A stretch of 64,000 bases of DNA from the NCBI GenBank assembly GCA_037130755.1, contig JBAXSI010000013.1, positions 1 to 64,000 on the forward strand, given 5' to 3'. Positions 1 to 8,296 of the stretch are shown here, one piece after another; position 1 is the stretch's first letter, and every line of letters begins with the position of its first letter. The DNA is from UBA10649 sp037130755. GTDB lineage: Bacteria; Actinomycetota; Actinomycetes; S36-B12. Both the position numbers and the translations under genes were made by a program. Under the pieces are notes generated by a model that saw only the letters and a program-made list of their open reading frames with translations, made no database searches and was not told where the DNA came from.

Positions 1-282
1 CTACTCGACTACTGCGAGGCCGAGCAGATCGGGTTCATCCCATGGTTCCCGCTGGGCGCTCGCGCGCTGGTCGCCGAGGGCGGTCCGCTCGGGGCCGTCG
101 CCTCCCGACTTGGTGGCACGCCCAGCCAGGTCGCGCTCGCTTGGCTCCTGCAGCGCTCACCGGTCATGCTCCCGATCCCGGGCACGGGCTCGGTCGGTCA
201 CGTTGAGGAGAACTGCAACGCCGCAACGGTGACTTTGGACCAGGCGGCGCTGGACGAACTCGCTGCGCTGACGTTCGCATGA
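1..282 (+). CDS. Aldo/keto reductase, C-terminal part (5' end outside window)
   Basis: The reading frame is open from the first base and gives the last 93 residues of an NADPH-dependent aldo/keto reductase. The stretch GFIPWFPLG matches the late barrel strand of the family, and PIPGTGSVGHVEEN is the C-terminal cofactor-phosphate binding segment, followed by the usual LD..AL.EL helix. Catalytic Asp/Tyr/Lys/His lie upstream of the window, so activity and substrate cannot be judged. The stop TGA overlaps the ATG of the next gene (ATGA), suggesting a shared transcript. Confidence 0.85.
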   Translation, partial: LLDYCEAEQIGFIPWFPLGARALVAEGGPLGAVASRLGGTPSQVALAWLLQRSPVMLPIPGTGSVGHVEENCNAATVTLDQAALDELAALTFA

Positions 283-1043
283 TCCTTCACCGCACTGGAC
301 CCGACGCGTTCCTGCGCGCGGGCGGACGAGGCTCTGCGACGAAGACACTCGTCGTCTGCGCCGGCGACAGCATCACGCACGGCACGGCGAGCGCCAACTA
401 CGTCGACCTGCTGAAGGCACGCTGGAATCCGCAAGGCCTTGCGTTCGTGAACGCCGGCGTCAACGGCAACCTTGCGTGGAATGTGCTGCAGCGACTGGAC
501 TCGATAATCGCCTGCCGTCCCGACGTCGTCACGATCCTGGTCGGGACCAACGACGTCAACGCGACCTTCGACGACACGTGGGCAGAGAACTATCGCAAGG
601 AGCAGAAGCTCCCACACCGCCCTGACCGGGACTGGTACCGCGTCAACGTCGCCGCGATTCTCGACCGGCTCACTGCCGAGACCTCCGCTCGAGTCCTCGT
701 GCTGGAGATCCCGCCGCTTGGCGAGGACCTGTCGAGCACGATGAACCAGCGCGTCAACGCCTACAACGCGACGCTCAGGGAACTGTGCACCGAACGCGCC
801 CTCCCGCTGCTGCCATTGCACGAGCGACTCGTGGCACTGCTGCCAGTTGGTGCCGTCGCCCCGCCCTACACCGGCGACCGCAACTTCATGATGCGATCGA
901 TCTTGGGGCACATCGTTCTTCGCCGCAGCTGGGACGAAGTGTCGCGTCGCAACGGACTGACCCTGCTGACGGACCACGTCCACCTGAACAACAAGGCGGC
1001 CGCCGTCGTCGCGGACCTCATCAGCGAGGCCCTGACCACCTGA
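279..1043 (+). CDS. SGNH/GDSL-family hydrolase
   Basis: A 254-residue SGNH-fold esterase/lipase-like hydrolase. Block I is VVCAGDSITHG with nucleophile Ser31, block II is around NAGVNGN, block III is GTNDVN, and block V is DHVHLN with the Asp-His pair near residue 237. No signal peptide is evident, so it is probably cytosolic. The ATG overlaps the stop of the aldo/keto reductase by 4 bases. The first ~20 residues are not typical of the family, so the start is supported mainly by the overlap. The natural substrate is unknown; members act on acetyl esters, lipids or thioesters. Confidence 0.85.
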   Translation: MILHRTGPDAFLRAGGRGSATKTLVVCAGDSITHGTASANYVDLLKARWNPQGLAFVNAGVNGNLAWNVLQRLDSIIACRPDVVTILVGTNDVNATFDDTWAENYRKEQKLPHRPDRDWYRVNVAAILDRLTAETSARVLVLEIPPLGEDLSSTMNQRVNAYNATLRELCTERALPLLPLHERLVALLPVGAVAPPYTGDRNFMMRSILGHIVLRRSWDEVSRRNGLTLLTDHVHLNNKAAAVVADLISEALTT

Positions 1044-1060
1044 CGCGCCCGTCGGCTCAG

Positions 1061-1393
1061 CTAGCGCGGAGTGATCCAGACCTTGCGCAGCGGCTCGTCG
1101 ATGATCCAGGTGGTGGCCGTGCCGGCGGCGAGGACGCCGACCGTTCCCACCGTCAAGCGCAGTTCAGTCCCGTCGTCGAGCACGACGCGACCCGCCCCGG
1201 ACAGAACGACGAACACCTCGTCCGCCTCTACATCGGTGGAGACGCCGCGCGGGTGCTCCCACACGCCGACGTCGACGAATGACGTCTCAGCAAGGACCGC
1301 AACCCCGGTGTTGAGGACGCCTTCGGGGCATTTCGCCTCGGGCAGGTCGGTCCACTCGAGATCGGCAGCAAGGGCTTCGAATACACGGTTCAT
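1061..1393 (-). CDS. Small cupin-domain protein (DUF861-like)
   Basis: A 110-residue single-domain cupin starting at ATG 1393 (MNRVFEALAADLEW). An upstream in-frame extension to 1495 would run into the divergent gene at 1443 and is not family-like. The core pattern VGVWEHPRG..VEADEVFVVLSGAGRV...L.VGTVGVLAAGTATTW is the cupin_3/DUF861 fold, in which a Trp/Glu/His-containing barrel binds small molecules; some relatives are (S)-ureidoglycine aminohydrolase-like. It converges with the SGNH gene and diverges from the alpha/beta-hydrolase gene. Function not assignable. Confidence 0.8.
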   Translation of the reverse strand: MNRVFEALAADLEWTDLPEAKCPEGVLNTGVAVLAETSFVDVGVWEHPRGVSTDVEADEVFVVLSGAGRVVLDDGTELRLTVGTVGVLAAGTATTWIIDEPLRKVWITPR

Positions 1394-1442
1394 GCCCGCA
1401 TCCTGCACCAATACACTGCTGCGAACGTCAGGGAAGGAAGCG

Positions 1443-3122
1443 ATGACAACGGCAAAGCAGATCCTGCTGCGCAAGCCCAGCATGGCCGGCCTCACCGCGG
1501 CCGCGGGCGGCTACATGGCTGCGCTCACTCCGTCCCTGCTCCCCCACAAGCTGATGTTCCTGCTGCTGCTGACGGCACTGGGCACGTTGACCGGCTATGC
1601 GATCGGAACCACGGTGGCCTGGGCCGCCGCGAAGATGAAGTGGCGGCCGCGCTCTCGTGTGGTCCGCGCGATCCGGTACGTCATACCGGCTCTCGCCTGG
1701 CTGGTGGCACTGGCGTTCACACCGCTGGCCGTCACATGGCAGGCCGAGCAGCAGTCCGCGCTCGACATGCCCGCACCGTTGCCCTCCACCGTCACGCTGA
1801 TCGTGATGACCGCGATCATCGCGGTCCTCCTGCTGTTCATCGGTCGCCTGCTGCGGATCGCGACCAACGGCATCGCCGCGCTGATCGGCCGGATCGGGCC
1901 GCTCAAGCGCTGGCGCGCCGCGGGCGTCGCGAAGGGCACAACTCGGCCGACCCTGATCCTTCGCGCAGCGACGGCCGTTGTGCTGATCGCACTCGCCGCC
2001 CTCGGCATCCGCACAGGACTGTCGCTGCTCATCTCGTCGTACGACTCCGTCAATGCCGACGCGTCCGGGCAGAGCCCGACCAACCTCGGAGTCAACAGCG
2101 GCAGTGCGCAGAGCCTCGCGCCGTGGGACACGCTCGGTCGCGAAGGACGCTTCTACGTCAGCAACACCATGACTCCCGCCAAGATCCAGGCAATCACCGG
2201 GACGCCCGCGAAGACACCGGTTCGCGTGTACGTGGGTATGCAGCAAGGCGATACCCCTGAAGCGCGCACGCAGTTGGCTCTCAAGGAGATGGACCGCGTG
2301 AAGGCGTGGGACCGCCCCTACCTGGTGATCTACGCGGTGACGGGAACGGGCTGGGTGAACCCCGACGGCATCAACAGCCTGGAGGCCGTGACGGGGGGTG
2401 ACGTCACCACCGTCGCCGTCCAGTACTCGGCGGTACCGAGCTGGATCGGCTTCGTCGTCGACCAGAGCACGACGATGATCCAGAACCGCGACACGGTACG
2501 CGCCATCGTCGATGCCTGGAAGGCCAAGCCGGCCGACCACCGGCCGCAGCTGGTTCTGTTCGGCGAGTCGCTCGGCTCGTTCGGCAGCCAGGCGGCATGG
2601 GACGCCACGGCGACTCCGACGATCGTCACCGACGACATCGACAAGGTGATCTGGGTCGGACCGCCCGCGGAGTCGACGCTGTGGAAGGAGTGGCAGGCAA
2701 CGCGTTCCGGCGGGCCGGCCTGGCAGCCGGTGATCGGTGACGGGCAGATCGCGCACGTGTACATCAGCCCGCAGGAGCTCACGTCGTCGCCCGGGCGACC
2801 CGGCCACACCATCACGTTCGTCGCGCATCCCAACGATCCGGTGGTCTACTGGAGCCCCGACCTGCTGCTCAACGCACCGGACTGGCTCACGCCACCGCTC
2901 GGGCCGGGCGTTGCACCGGAGATGTCGTGGTACCCGATCATCACGTTCCTGCAGGTGGGCATGGACCTCATCAGCGGCGGCGAGCCGCCCGAGGTCGGGC
3001 ACAACTACGCCGCAGGCATCGGCCCTGCCGTCGCGCTGACGGTCAACCCGCCGGGCTGGACCGCTGACCTCACCAAGAAGCTGCAGGCCGCGCTGCCCGG
3101 TCTGATGTACGTGACCGGCTAG
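1443..3122 (+). CDS. Membrane alpha/beta-hydrolase (Abhydrolase_9 family)
   Basis: A 559-residue protein with about four or five hydrophobic helices in the first ~220 residues (Abhydrolase_9 N-terminal part), then a soluble alpha/beta-hydrolase domain with nucleophile elbow GESLGSFG (Ser376), which probably faces outside. The start ATG 1443 has a good ribosome site (GGAAGG, 6 bases upstream); the open frame upstream is antisense to the cupin. This family is common in Actinobacteria and its substrate is unknown, though lipid or ester hydrolysis is likely. The stop TAG overlaps the convergent decarboxylase stop in a shared CTAG at 3119-3122. Confidence 0.85.
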   Translation: MTTAKQILLRKPSMAGLTAAAGGYMAALTPSLLPHKLMFLLLLTALGTLTGYAIGTTVAWAAAKMKWRPRSRVVRAIRYVIPALAWLVALAFTPLAVTWQAEQQSALDMPAPLPSTVTLIVMTAIIAVLLLFIGRLLRIATNGIAALIGRIGPLKRWRAAGVAKGTTRPTLILRAATAVVLIALAALGIRTGLSLLISSYDSVNADASGQSPTNLGVNSGSAQSLAPWDTLGREGRFYVSNTMTPAKIQAITGTPAKTPVRVYVGMQQGDTPEARTQLALKEMDRVKAWDRPYLVIYAVTGTGWVNPDGINSLEAVTGGDVTTVAVQYSAVPSWIGFVVDQSTTMIQNRDTVRAIVDAWKAKPADHRPQLVLFGESLGSFGSQAAWDATATPTIVTDDIDKVIWVGPPAESTLWKEWQATRSGGPAWQPVIGDGQIAHVYISPQELTSSPGRPGHTITFVAHPNDPVVYWSPDLLLNAPDWLTPPLGPGVAPEMSWYPIITFLQVGMDLISGGEPPEVGHNYAAGIGPAVALTVNPPGWTADLTKKLQAALPGLMYVTG

Positions 3123-4540
3123 GTCAGCTCGACGATCTCGATCGTTTCGAGCGTCGGGTCGCTGCTGTACGCCACACGCTGGACGCGTCCGGCCGCCTGG
3201 ATCGCCCCGACGGCCTCGGCCGTGACGAGTTCACCCGGTGCCAGCAACGGAACGCCGGGCGGATAGGGGCAGAACTGCTCCGCACTGACCTGCCCGACCG
3301 CGTCCACCAGTCGCATCCTGCGGTGCCTGCCGAAGAACGCCTCGCGCGGTGTCAGCACGACCTCCGGCAGCACGGTCCACACGTCGATCGGTGCAAAGTC
3401 GCGCGGCTCGCCGCGGTGGCCTTCCACGATAGCCGCCAGGGTGCCGGCGAAGCTGCGGATGAAGGCCGGATCGTCAGCCACCGTCACGGTGAGGACGACG
3501 GTGTCGCGGTCGGCCGACTCAGGACCGTGGCCAAGGTCCCACAGGGCCTGGCCCACCTCGAGCCCGGACGCCCCCGTCCGCGGGAGCACCAAGGTGATCT
3601 TCATGGGGTCTACCACGCACTGGGCGTTGTCGTCGTCGAGGACGATGAGACCTGGCACCTTGACCAGCCGCGCGCGGGCTTCCGCCACCGCCTGAATCGC
3701 CCGATCCAGCGCCGGCCTGCCCTCGCGCTCCATCACGTCGCGCGTCGCGTCGATCGACGCAAGCAGCGTTCCCGACGCCGACGTCGTCGAGGTGAGGTCG
3801 ACGCAGCGATCCACGTGGGCCCGCTCCACCCGCCCGTCGCGCATACTGACGACCGCGGTCTGCGAGTAGCCCATCAGGGCCTTGTGCACGCTGGTGACGC
3901 TGACGTCTGCCCCCTGAACGATCGCGCCCCCGCCGTCGAGGAAGGCCATGTGCGCACCCCAGGCCTGGTCGATCACCAGGGGGATGCCGCGGCGATGAGT
4001 CGCCTCCGCCAGCGAGGCAACGTCGGACAGCGTCCCGATGTAGGACGGGGACGTGACGAAGACCGCGGACACCGGGGCGTCCAGCGCATCGACCTGCTCG
4101 GGGCTCATGCCGATCGGCAGGTGGAACTCCGGGTGCAGCGTCGGGTAGATCCACACCGGGCGCGCACCTGACACGACCAGTCCGGCCTGCGAACTGCGAT
4201 GCGAGGTGCGATCGACTGCGACCGGCACACCCGGCCGAGCCACCGATGACAGCGCAGCGATGTTGCCCTGCGACGAGCCGCCCACGAGGAACCGGCTGTG
4301 GTCGGCGCCCACGGCCTGCGCCCACAGAGCCTCGGCAGCGACGAGGAAGTTGCCGGTGAAGGCGTTGTCGTCGACGCCGCCCTGGAGCGCAAGGTCATCG
4401 CGGATCAGCTCGACCAAGAGTTCGGCACCGAGGGCGTTGCTGCCGTCCCGGTACTGCAGCTTGTGCCCGGACACCTGCATCGGATGACGCTTGGACGCCA
4501 TGGCGCGACGCCACGCATCGAGCAGTGGCGTGCGGGACAT
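3119..4540 (-). CDS. Orn/Lys/Arg decarboxylase-family PLP enzyme
   Basis: 473 residues. It is a fold-type I PLP enzyme of the major-domain Orn/Lys/Arg decarboxylase family (SpeA/LdcC/YaaO-like, short form without the wing domain). Visible are the PLP lysine in TSVHKALMGY (Lys220), the cofactor-site loop DQAWGAH (family usually DEAHGAH), and the C-terminal signature CPYPPGVPLLAPGE. It should remove CO2 from a basic amino acid, making a polyamine or cadaverine-type amine; the substrate cannot be told. The start ATG is preceded by GGAGG. It is divergent from glycerate kinase, with 62 bases between starts. Confidence 0.88.
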   Translation of the reverse strand: MSRTPLLDAWRRAMASKRHPMQVSGHKLQYRDGSNALGAELLVELIRDDLALQGGVDDNAFTGNFLVAAEALWAQAVGADHSRFLVGGSSQGNIAALSSVARPGVPVAVDRTSHRSSQAGLVVSGARPVWIYPTLHPEFHLPIGMSPEQVDALDAPVSAVFVTSPSYIGTLSDVASLAEATHRRGIPLVIDQAWGAHMAFLDGGGAIVQGADVSVTSVHKALMGYSQTAVVSMRDGRVERAHVDRCVDLTSTTSASGTLLASIDATRDVMEREGRPALDRAIQAVAEARARLVKVPGLIVLDDDNAQCVVDPMKITLVLPRTGASGLEVGQALWDLGHGPESADRDTVVLTVTVADDPAFIRSFAGTLAAIVEGHRGEPRDFAPIDVWTVLPEVVLTPREAFFGRHRRMRLVDAVGQVSAEQFCPYPPGVPLLAPGELVTAEAVGAIQAAGRVQRVAYSSDPTLETIEIVELT

Positions 4541-4602
4541 TGCGCCTCCACATGGTTGGCTGGACGGATGATGGATGCTCTCACGGCCTCGAAGGTCGCC
4601 GC

Positions 4603-5730
4603 GTGAGAAGAGTCGTCGTCGCGCCCAACGCCTTCAAGGGCTCCCTGACCGCGAGTGACGCGGCCACCGCGATGGGTGCGGCCGTCGCGCTCGTCCACCC
4701 AGAGGCGGAGATCCTCGCGCGTCCTCTCGCCGACGGTGGCGACGGCAGTGTCGAAGCCCTGCTCGCTGCCGGCTACCGCCGACTCGAGGTGACCGTGCGA
4801 CTTCCGGACGGCCGACTGGCGACGGCGCCGATCGCGATGCGGGACAACGAGGCCGTCGTCGAATTGGCCAACACCTGCGGGCTCGTCCTGACGCCCGAGG
4901 ATCAACGAGATCCGATGACCGCCAGCACTCTGGGCCTCGCCGACGCGGTCCGCGGCGCGCTCGACGCCGGAGCGACGCGCATCGTGCTGTGCGTAGGCGG
5001 CAGCGCTTCGACCGACGGTGGCGTCGGACTGCTCTGCGGCCTCGGCGCCCGCGTCCTCGATGTCGATGGCAACGCGGTGCGACCCGGCGGCCAGTGGCTC
5101 GCGTCGATCTGCTCCGTCGACCTGACAGGCCTCGACCCTCGCCTCAGGCATGTCGACCTGCTCGTCGCCACCGACGTCACCAGCCCATTGTTCGGCCCGG
5201 ACGGCGCAGCCTTCGTGTTCGCACCGCAGAAGGGTGCTAGCGCGACCGAGGTCGACCTCCTTGATGAGGGTCTTCGATCGTGGGCGCAGGTCGTCGCGCG
5301 GCACACCGGGCGCGACGTCAGCACCACACCCGGGGCCGGTGCCGCCGGCGGCACCGCCTTTGCGGCGGCAGCGCTCCTTGATGCAGCGATCCTTCCGGGT
5401 GCGCCCTTCATCGCGGAGGCCATCGGCCTCGACGCGGCACTGGAGGGCGCTGACCTGCTCATCACGGGTGAGGGCTCCTTGGACGCGCAAAGCCTGCTCG
5501 GCAAGGGAGCCGTCGATGCGGCCTTGCGCGCGCGAGCGCTGCACATTCCCGCGGTGCTGGTGTGCGGTCGGGTGGACGTCCCGGTGGCGGAGTTGAGCGC
5601 ACTCGGGATCGTCGCGTCCGGGGCACTGGTCGACATCGCCCCGCCCGCGGAGGCCATCGAGAATGCCGCCGCGGTGCTGGCGCGCCGGACCGTGGCGGTG
5701 CTGGAGGAGCTTGACCAACAGACCGACTAG
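4603..5730 (+). CDS. glxK: Glycerate kinase
   Basis: 375 residues from GTG 4603. It matches the GlxK/GarK family: N-terminal VVVAPNAFKGSL, PLADGGDGS, GGSASTDGG, GAAGGTAFA and ITGEGSLDAQSLLGKG. The enzyme phosphorylates D-glycerate (to 2-phosphoglycerate in this family) in the cytosol. The start is chosen because the family begins with a few residues before VVVAPNAFKGS; a longer frame back to 4525 would overlap the divergent gene's leader. The stop shares CTAG (5727-5730) with the convergent antiporter. Confidence 0.93.
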   Translation: MRRVVVAPNAFKGSLTASDAATAMGAAVALVHPEAEILARPLADGGDGSVEALLAAGYRRLEVTVRLPDGRLATAPIAMRDNEAVVELANTCGLVLTPEDQRDPMTASTLGLADAVRGALDAGATRIVLCVGGSASTDGGVGLLCGLGARVLDVDGNAVRPGGQWLASICSVDLTGLDPRLRHVDLLVATDVTSPLFGPDGAAFVFAPQKGASATEVDLLDEGLRSWAQVVARHTGRDVSTTPGAGAAGGTAFAAAALLDAAILPGAPFIAEAIGLDAALEGADLLITGEGSLDAQSLLGKGAVDAALRARALHIPAVLVCGRVDVPVAELSALGIVASGALVDIAPPAEAIENAAAVLARRTVAVLEELDQQTD

Positions 5731-7310
5731 CGGCGCTCCGCCTTCAACGCCTGCGCACGCAGGTCGAGCGTGCGGAGCAGCGGCCTGACGAGTGAGTCCG
5801 GCAGCCCTTCCTCGTCACGCAGGCGCAGAAGTTCCTCCTGCTCGGCGCGCACCATCGCGCGCGCGGTCGACATCAGCTGTCGGGTCTCTATCTCCTGCGT
5901 CGTGGATGCGGCCAGCGGATCCGAGGGCAATAGCAGGCGCTTCTCAGTGTCGGCGCGGAGTCGATCGGAGACGTCCTGGTGAAGGGGGTGCCCCGCCTCC
6001 TCCGCCTCAGTCTCGACGTCGTTCAGCCGGTCGAGCGCCGCCCTCGCGAGCAATACGTCGACGCGATGCAGCAATGCCGCGTCGTCGTCCATCCTCACGC
6101 CGACCAGGCGCGCGAGTGGAGCGAGGGTCAGCGACAGCAGCAGCGTGATGACCACGATGCAGAACGTCGTGGCGAGGATCAGGTCGCGATACGGGACCGC
6201 CTCGCCCGACGCGAACACCAGCGGGATCGAGAAGGCGCCGAGGCCCGATACGGGTCCTCGCGTTCCAGCCCACGAGACAACGGCCGCTCCACGGAGCACC
6301 TGCCGACGCGGGGCCTCCTGCCGAAGGCCACGAGCCAATCCCACCATGGCGAAGACGAAGACCGTCCGCGCAGCAATGAGCGTGAGCGTTACCGCGGGGA
6401 CGAGGACGAACAGGAGCCGCGTCGACTCGTCATCGAGGCTGATGATGACGGCTGGCAACTCGATGCCGACGAGGAAGAAGGCCAGGGCCTGCAGGACGAA
6501 CGTGATGTTCTTCCACACGATCGTGCTCTGTACCCGGCCGGTGTGTCCCGGGTCGGAGTTCTGCGAGTGCGCGATGATCAACGCGGCCACGACCACGGCC
6601 AGGATCCCCGAGCCGTTGAGCTCCTCCGCGACGAAGTACAGGACGAACGGTGCGAGCAGCACCAGCGCGTTGGACGCCACGAGGTCCTTGCTGCGCAGCA
6701 GCACTCTCGACAGGATCCCGCCACCGATGCCGCCGACGGCCACACCAGCCACGACCGCGACAACGAAGATGCCGCCCACCTGAAGCAGCGTCACCGAGCC
6801 GGCGGCGGCCGCTGCCAGCGCGACCTTCAGCGCCGTCAGGCCGGTGCCGTCATTGACCAGGCTCTCGCCCTCGAGGATCGACACGAGTCGCCGTGGCAGG
6901 CCTGCGCGACGGGCCACTGCGCTCACCGCGACCGCGTCCGTCGGGGACAGCACGGCACCGAGGGCGAACGCCATCGCGACCGGCATCGCCACGAAGAGGA
7001 GCGTGACGTAGCCCACGATGAGCGTCGAGGCGATGACCAGTCCCACGGCCAGCGCGAGAACGGGGCGACTGACCTTGCGCAGGTCCAGATAGGACGAGCC
7101 CAGCGCCTCGCCGAACACCAGCGGCGCCAGCACGACGACGAGGATGACTTCGGGATCAGGCGGGGCGGTCGGCCCGAACGGCAGGATCCCGACGATCGCG
7201 CCGCTGATCACCAGCGGGAGCGCGATCCCCCAGCCGCGTTGCCGGGCGATGGCCGCGATGATCACGGCGATCACCGCACTCGCGGCGAGGGTGACGAATT
7301 CCTGGTTCAT
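5727..7310 (-). CDS. Na+/H+ antiporter, CPA1/NhaP type
   Basis: 527 residues with about 12 hydrophobic segments in the first ~400 and a charged cytosolic tail of ~110 residues (LLHRVDVLLARAALDRL...). CPA1 marks include the half-helix region ALGAVLSPTDAVAVSAV followed by LEGESLVNDGTGL. It exchanges Na+ or K+ for H+ at the membrane for pH and salt homeostasis; ion preference cannot be read. A TAGGCT hexamer lies 9 bases upstream of the ATG. The gene converges on glycerate kinase with a shared CTAG stop. Confidence 0.9.
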   Translation of the reverse strand: MNQEFVTLAASAVIAVIIAAIARQRGWGIALPLVISGAIVGILPFGPTAPPDPEVILVVVLAPLVFGEALGSSYLDLRKVSRPVLALAVGLVIASTLIVGYVTLLFVAMPVAMAFALGAVLSPTDAVAVSAVARRAGLPRRLVSILEGESLVNDGTGLTALKVALAAAAAGSVTLLQVGGIFVVAVVAGVAVGGIGGGILSRVLLRSKDLVASNALVLLAPFVLYFVAEELNGSGILAVVVAALIIAHSQNSDPGHTGRVQSTIVWKNITFVLQALAFFLVGIELPAVIISLDDESTRLLFVLVPAVTLTLIAARTVFVFAMVGLARGLRQEAPRRQVLRGAAVVSWAGTRGPVSGLGAFSIPLVFASGEAVPYRDLILATTFCIVVITLLLSLTLAPLARLVGVRMDDDAALLHRVDVLLARAALDRLNDVETEAEEAGHPLHQDVSDRLRADTEKRLLLPSDPLAASTTQEIETRQLMSTARAMVRAEQEELLRLRDEEGLPDSLVRPLLRTLDLRAQALKAERR

Positions 7311-7342
7311 GGCGCTGGCAGCCTACGCGCCAGATCTCTCGC

Positions 7343-7400
7343 CGAGTCCGACCAGCACGGTCACACCGGAGCGGTTTTGTGACGGTGGTGGTCGGAGTCG
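7343..7400 (-). terminator. Long imperfect hairpin after the DODA dioxygenase gene
   Basis: The arms 7343-7365 and 7378-7400 pair over 23 positions with three mismatches, around a 12-base loop that ends in TTT. It starts 4 bases past the stop of the minus-strand dioxygenase gene (7405) and lies before the antiporter gene start (7310), so it most likely separates the two transcripts. No long U tract follows, as is common in high-GC hosts. Confidence 0.6.
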
Positions 7401-7404
7401 GCGG

Positions 7405-8208
7405 CTAGACGACCTGGAAGGACCGCTTCGCCAACCCGAAGAAGTAGCCGTCGATCGTCGTCTCCGGTGGTGCAGCGGGATCGGTCGCCGCACCGAGGGT
7501 GATGAACAGCGGCACGTAGTGCTCGACGGTCGGATGGGCGTAGGGCATGCCGGGTGCATGCGTGCGGAACGCGGCGAGGGTGTCCAGCTCACCCTGGTCG
7601 AGAGCCTCCTTCGCCCACAGGTCGAAGTCCACGCTCCAGCCCGGCGGCTTGGCCTCGGGGCTCCAGTCGCGTAGATACGGCAAGCCGTGCGTGAGGTAGC
7701 CGCTGCCGATGACGAGGACGCCCTGCTCGCGCAGTGGCTGCAGGCGGCGGCCGAGGTCCAGCAGCTTCTGGGGATCGTGCGTCGGGATCGAGAGCTGAAG
7801 CACCGGGATGTCGGCGTCGGGGTACATGACCTTCAGCGGTACCCACGCGCCGTGGTCGAGGCCGCGTTTGGCGTGCTGGTGCAAGGGCTCGGTCGAGGGG
7901 AAGAGCGCCGCGACCTGCTTGGCCAGCCCCGAGGCATCCGGCGTGGGGTAAGTCATGTTGTAGTACTTGGGCGCGAAGCCGGCGAAGTCATAGATCAATG
8001 GGGTCTTGGCGTCGGAAGCGGAGATGCTGATGGGTGCCTGCTCCCAGTGCGCCGACACGATCAGGATCGCTGTCGGTCGTGGCAGGCGTCCGCTCCAGGC
8101 GGCAAGCTCAGCGGTCCACAGCCGATCGTCCAGCAGCGGCGGCGCGCCGTGACCCAGGTACAGCGCCGGCATCGGGCCGTCGTCGGGCGTCCAGGTCGCT
8201 TCGCTCAT
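7405..8208 (-). CDS. DODA-type extradiol ring-opening dioxygenase (YgiD-like)
   Basis: 267 residues from ATG 8208. It belongs to the LigB/DODA superfamily: YLGHGAPP (His20), IVSAHWE, a central GLDHGAWVPL and SGYLTHGLP supply the metal-binding and catalytic histidines. Relatives (YgiD, plant DODA) open the ring of catechols such as DOPA using Fe or Zn. The ATG sits at the expected transcription start of a near-consensus promoter (8215-8243), so the mRNA is probably leaderless. The longer frame to 8646 would run through the divergent gene. The true aromatic substrate is unknown. Confidence 0.88.
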   Translation of the reverse strand: MSEATWTPDDGPMPALYLGHGAPPLLDDRLWTAELAAWSGRLPRPTAILIVSAHWEQAPISISASDAKTPLIYDFAGFAPKYYNMTYPTPDASGLAKQVAALFPSTEPLHQHAKRGLDHGAWVPLKVMYPDADIPVLQLSIPTHDPQKLLDLGRRLQPLREQGVLVIGSGYLTHGLPYLRDWSPEAKPPGWSVDFDLWAKEALDQGELDTLAAFRTHAPGMPYAHPTVEHYVPLFITLGAATDPAAPPETTIDGYFFGLAKRSFQVV

Positions 8209-8214
8209 GCAGCC

Positions 8215-8246
8215 AGTATCGTGGAAGGTAGTTGAACTGTCAATTA
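8215..8246 (-). promoter_or_regulatory. Promoter of the dioxygenase gene with overlapping dyad operator
   Basis: Read on the minus strand: -35 TTGACA (8238-8243), a 17-base spacer, and -10 GATACT (8215-8220), only 6 bases before the ATG. An 18-base dyad TAGTTGA-N4-TCAATTA (8229-8246, one mismatched pair) covers the -35 box. Such a dyad suits a MarR/HxlR-type repressor dimer and could also affect the divergent MMPL gene. The boxes are seen; the regulator is inferred. Confidence 0.65.
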
Positions 8247-8296
8247 CTCTTCCCGTCCGATTGGCGCGTTCCCGCATCCTCGGACAGGCTTTGCCC

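Noticed and set aside
1071..1442. N-terminal extension of the alpha/beta-hydrolase frame
   Set aside because: It runs antisense through the cupin gene, and ATG 1443 has a good ribosome site and family-like N-terminus.
1428..3002. 524-codon minus-strand open frame opposite the alpha/beta-hydrolase gene
   Set aside because: It has no family motifs and Arg/Asp/His-rich composition typical of a high-GC antisense shadow. Similar shadows at 5979-7382, 8240-9808, 11387-12469, 14111-15160, 15690-16868, 25677-27464, 40293-41609 and 61795-63234 were dropped for the same reason.
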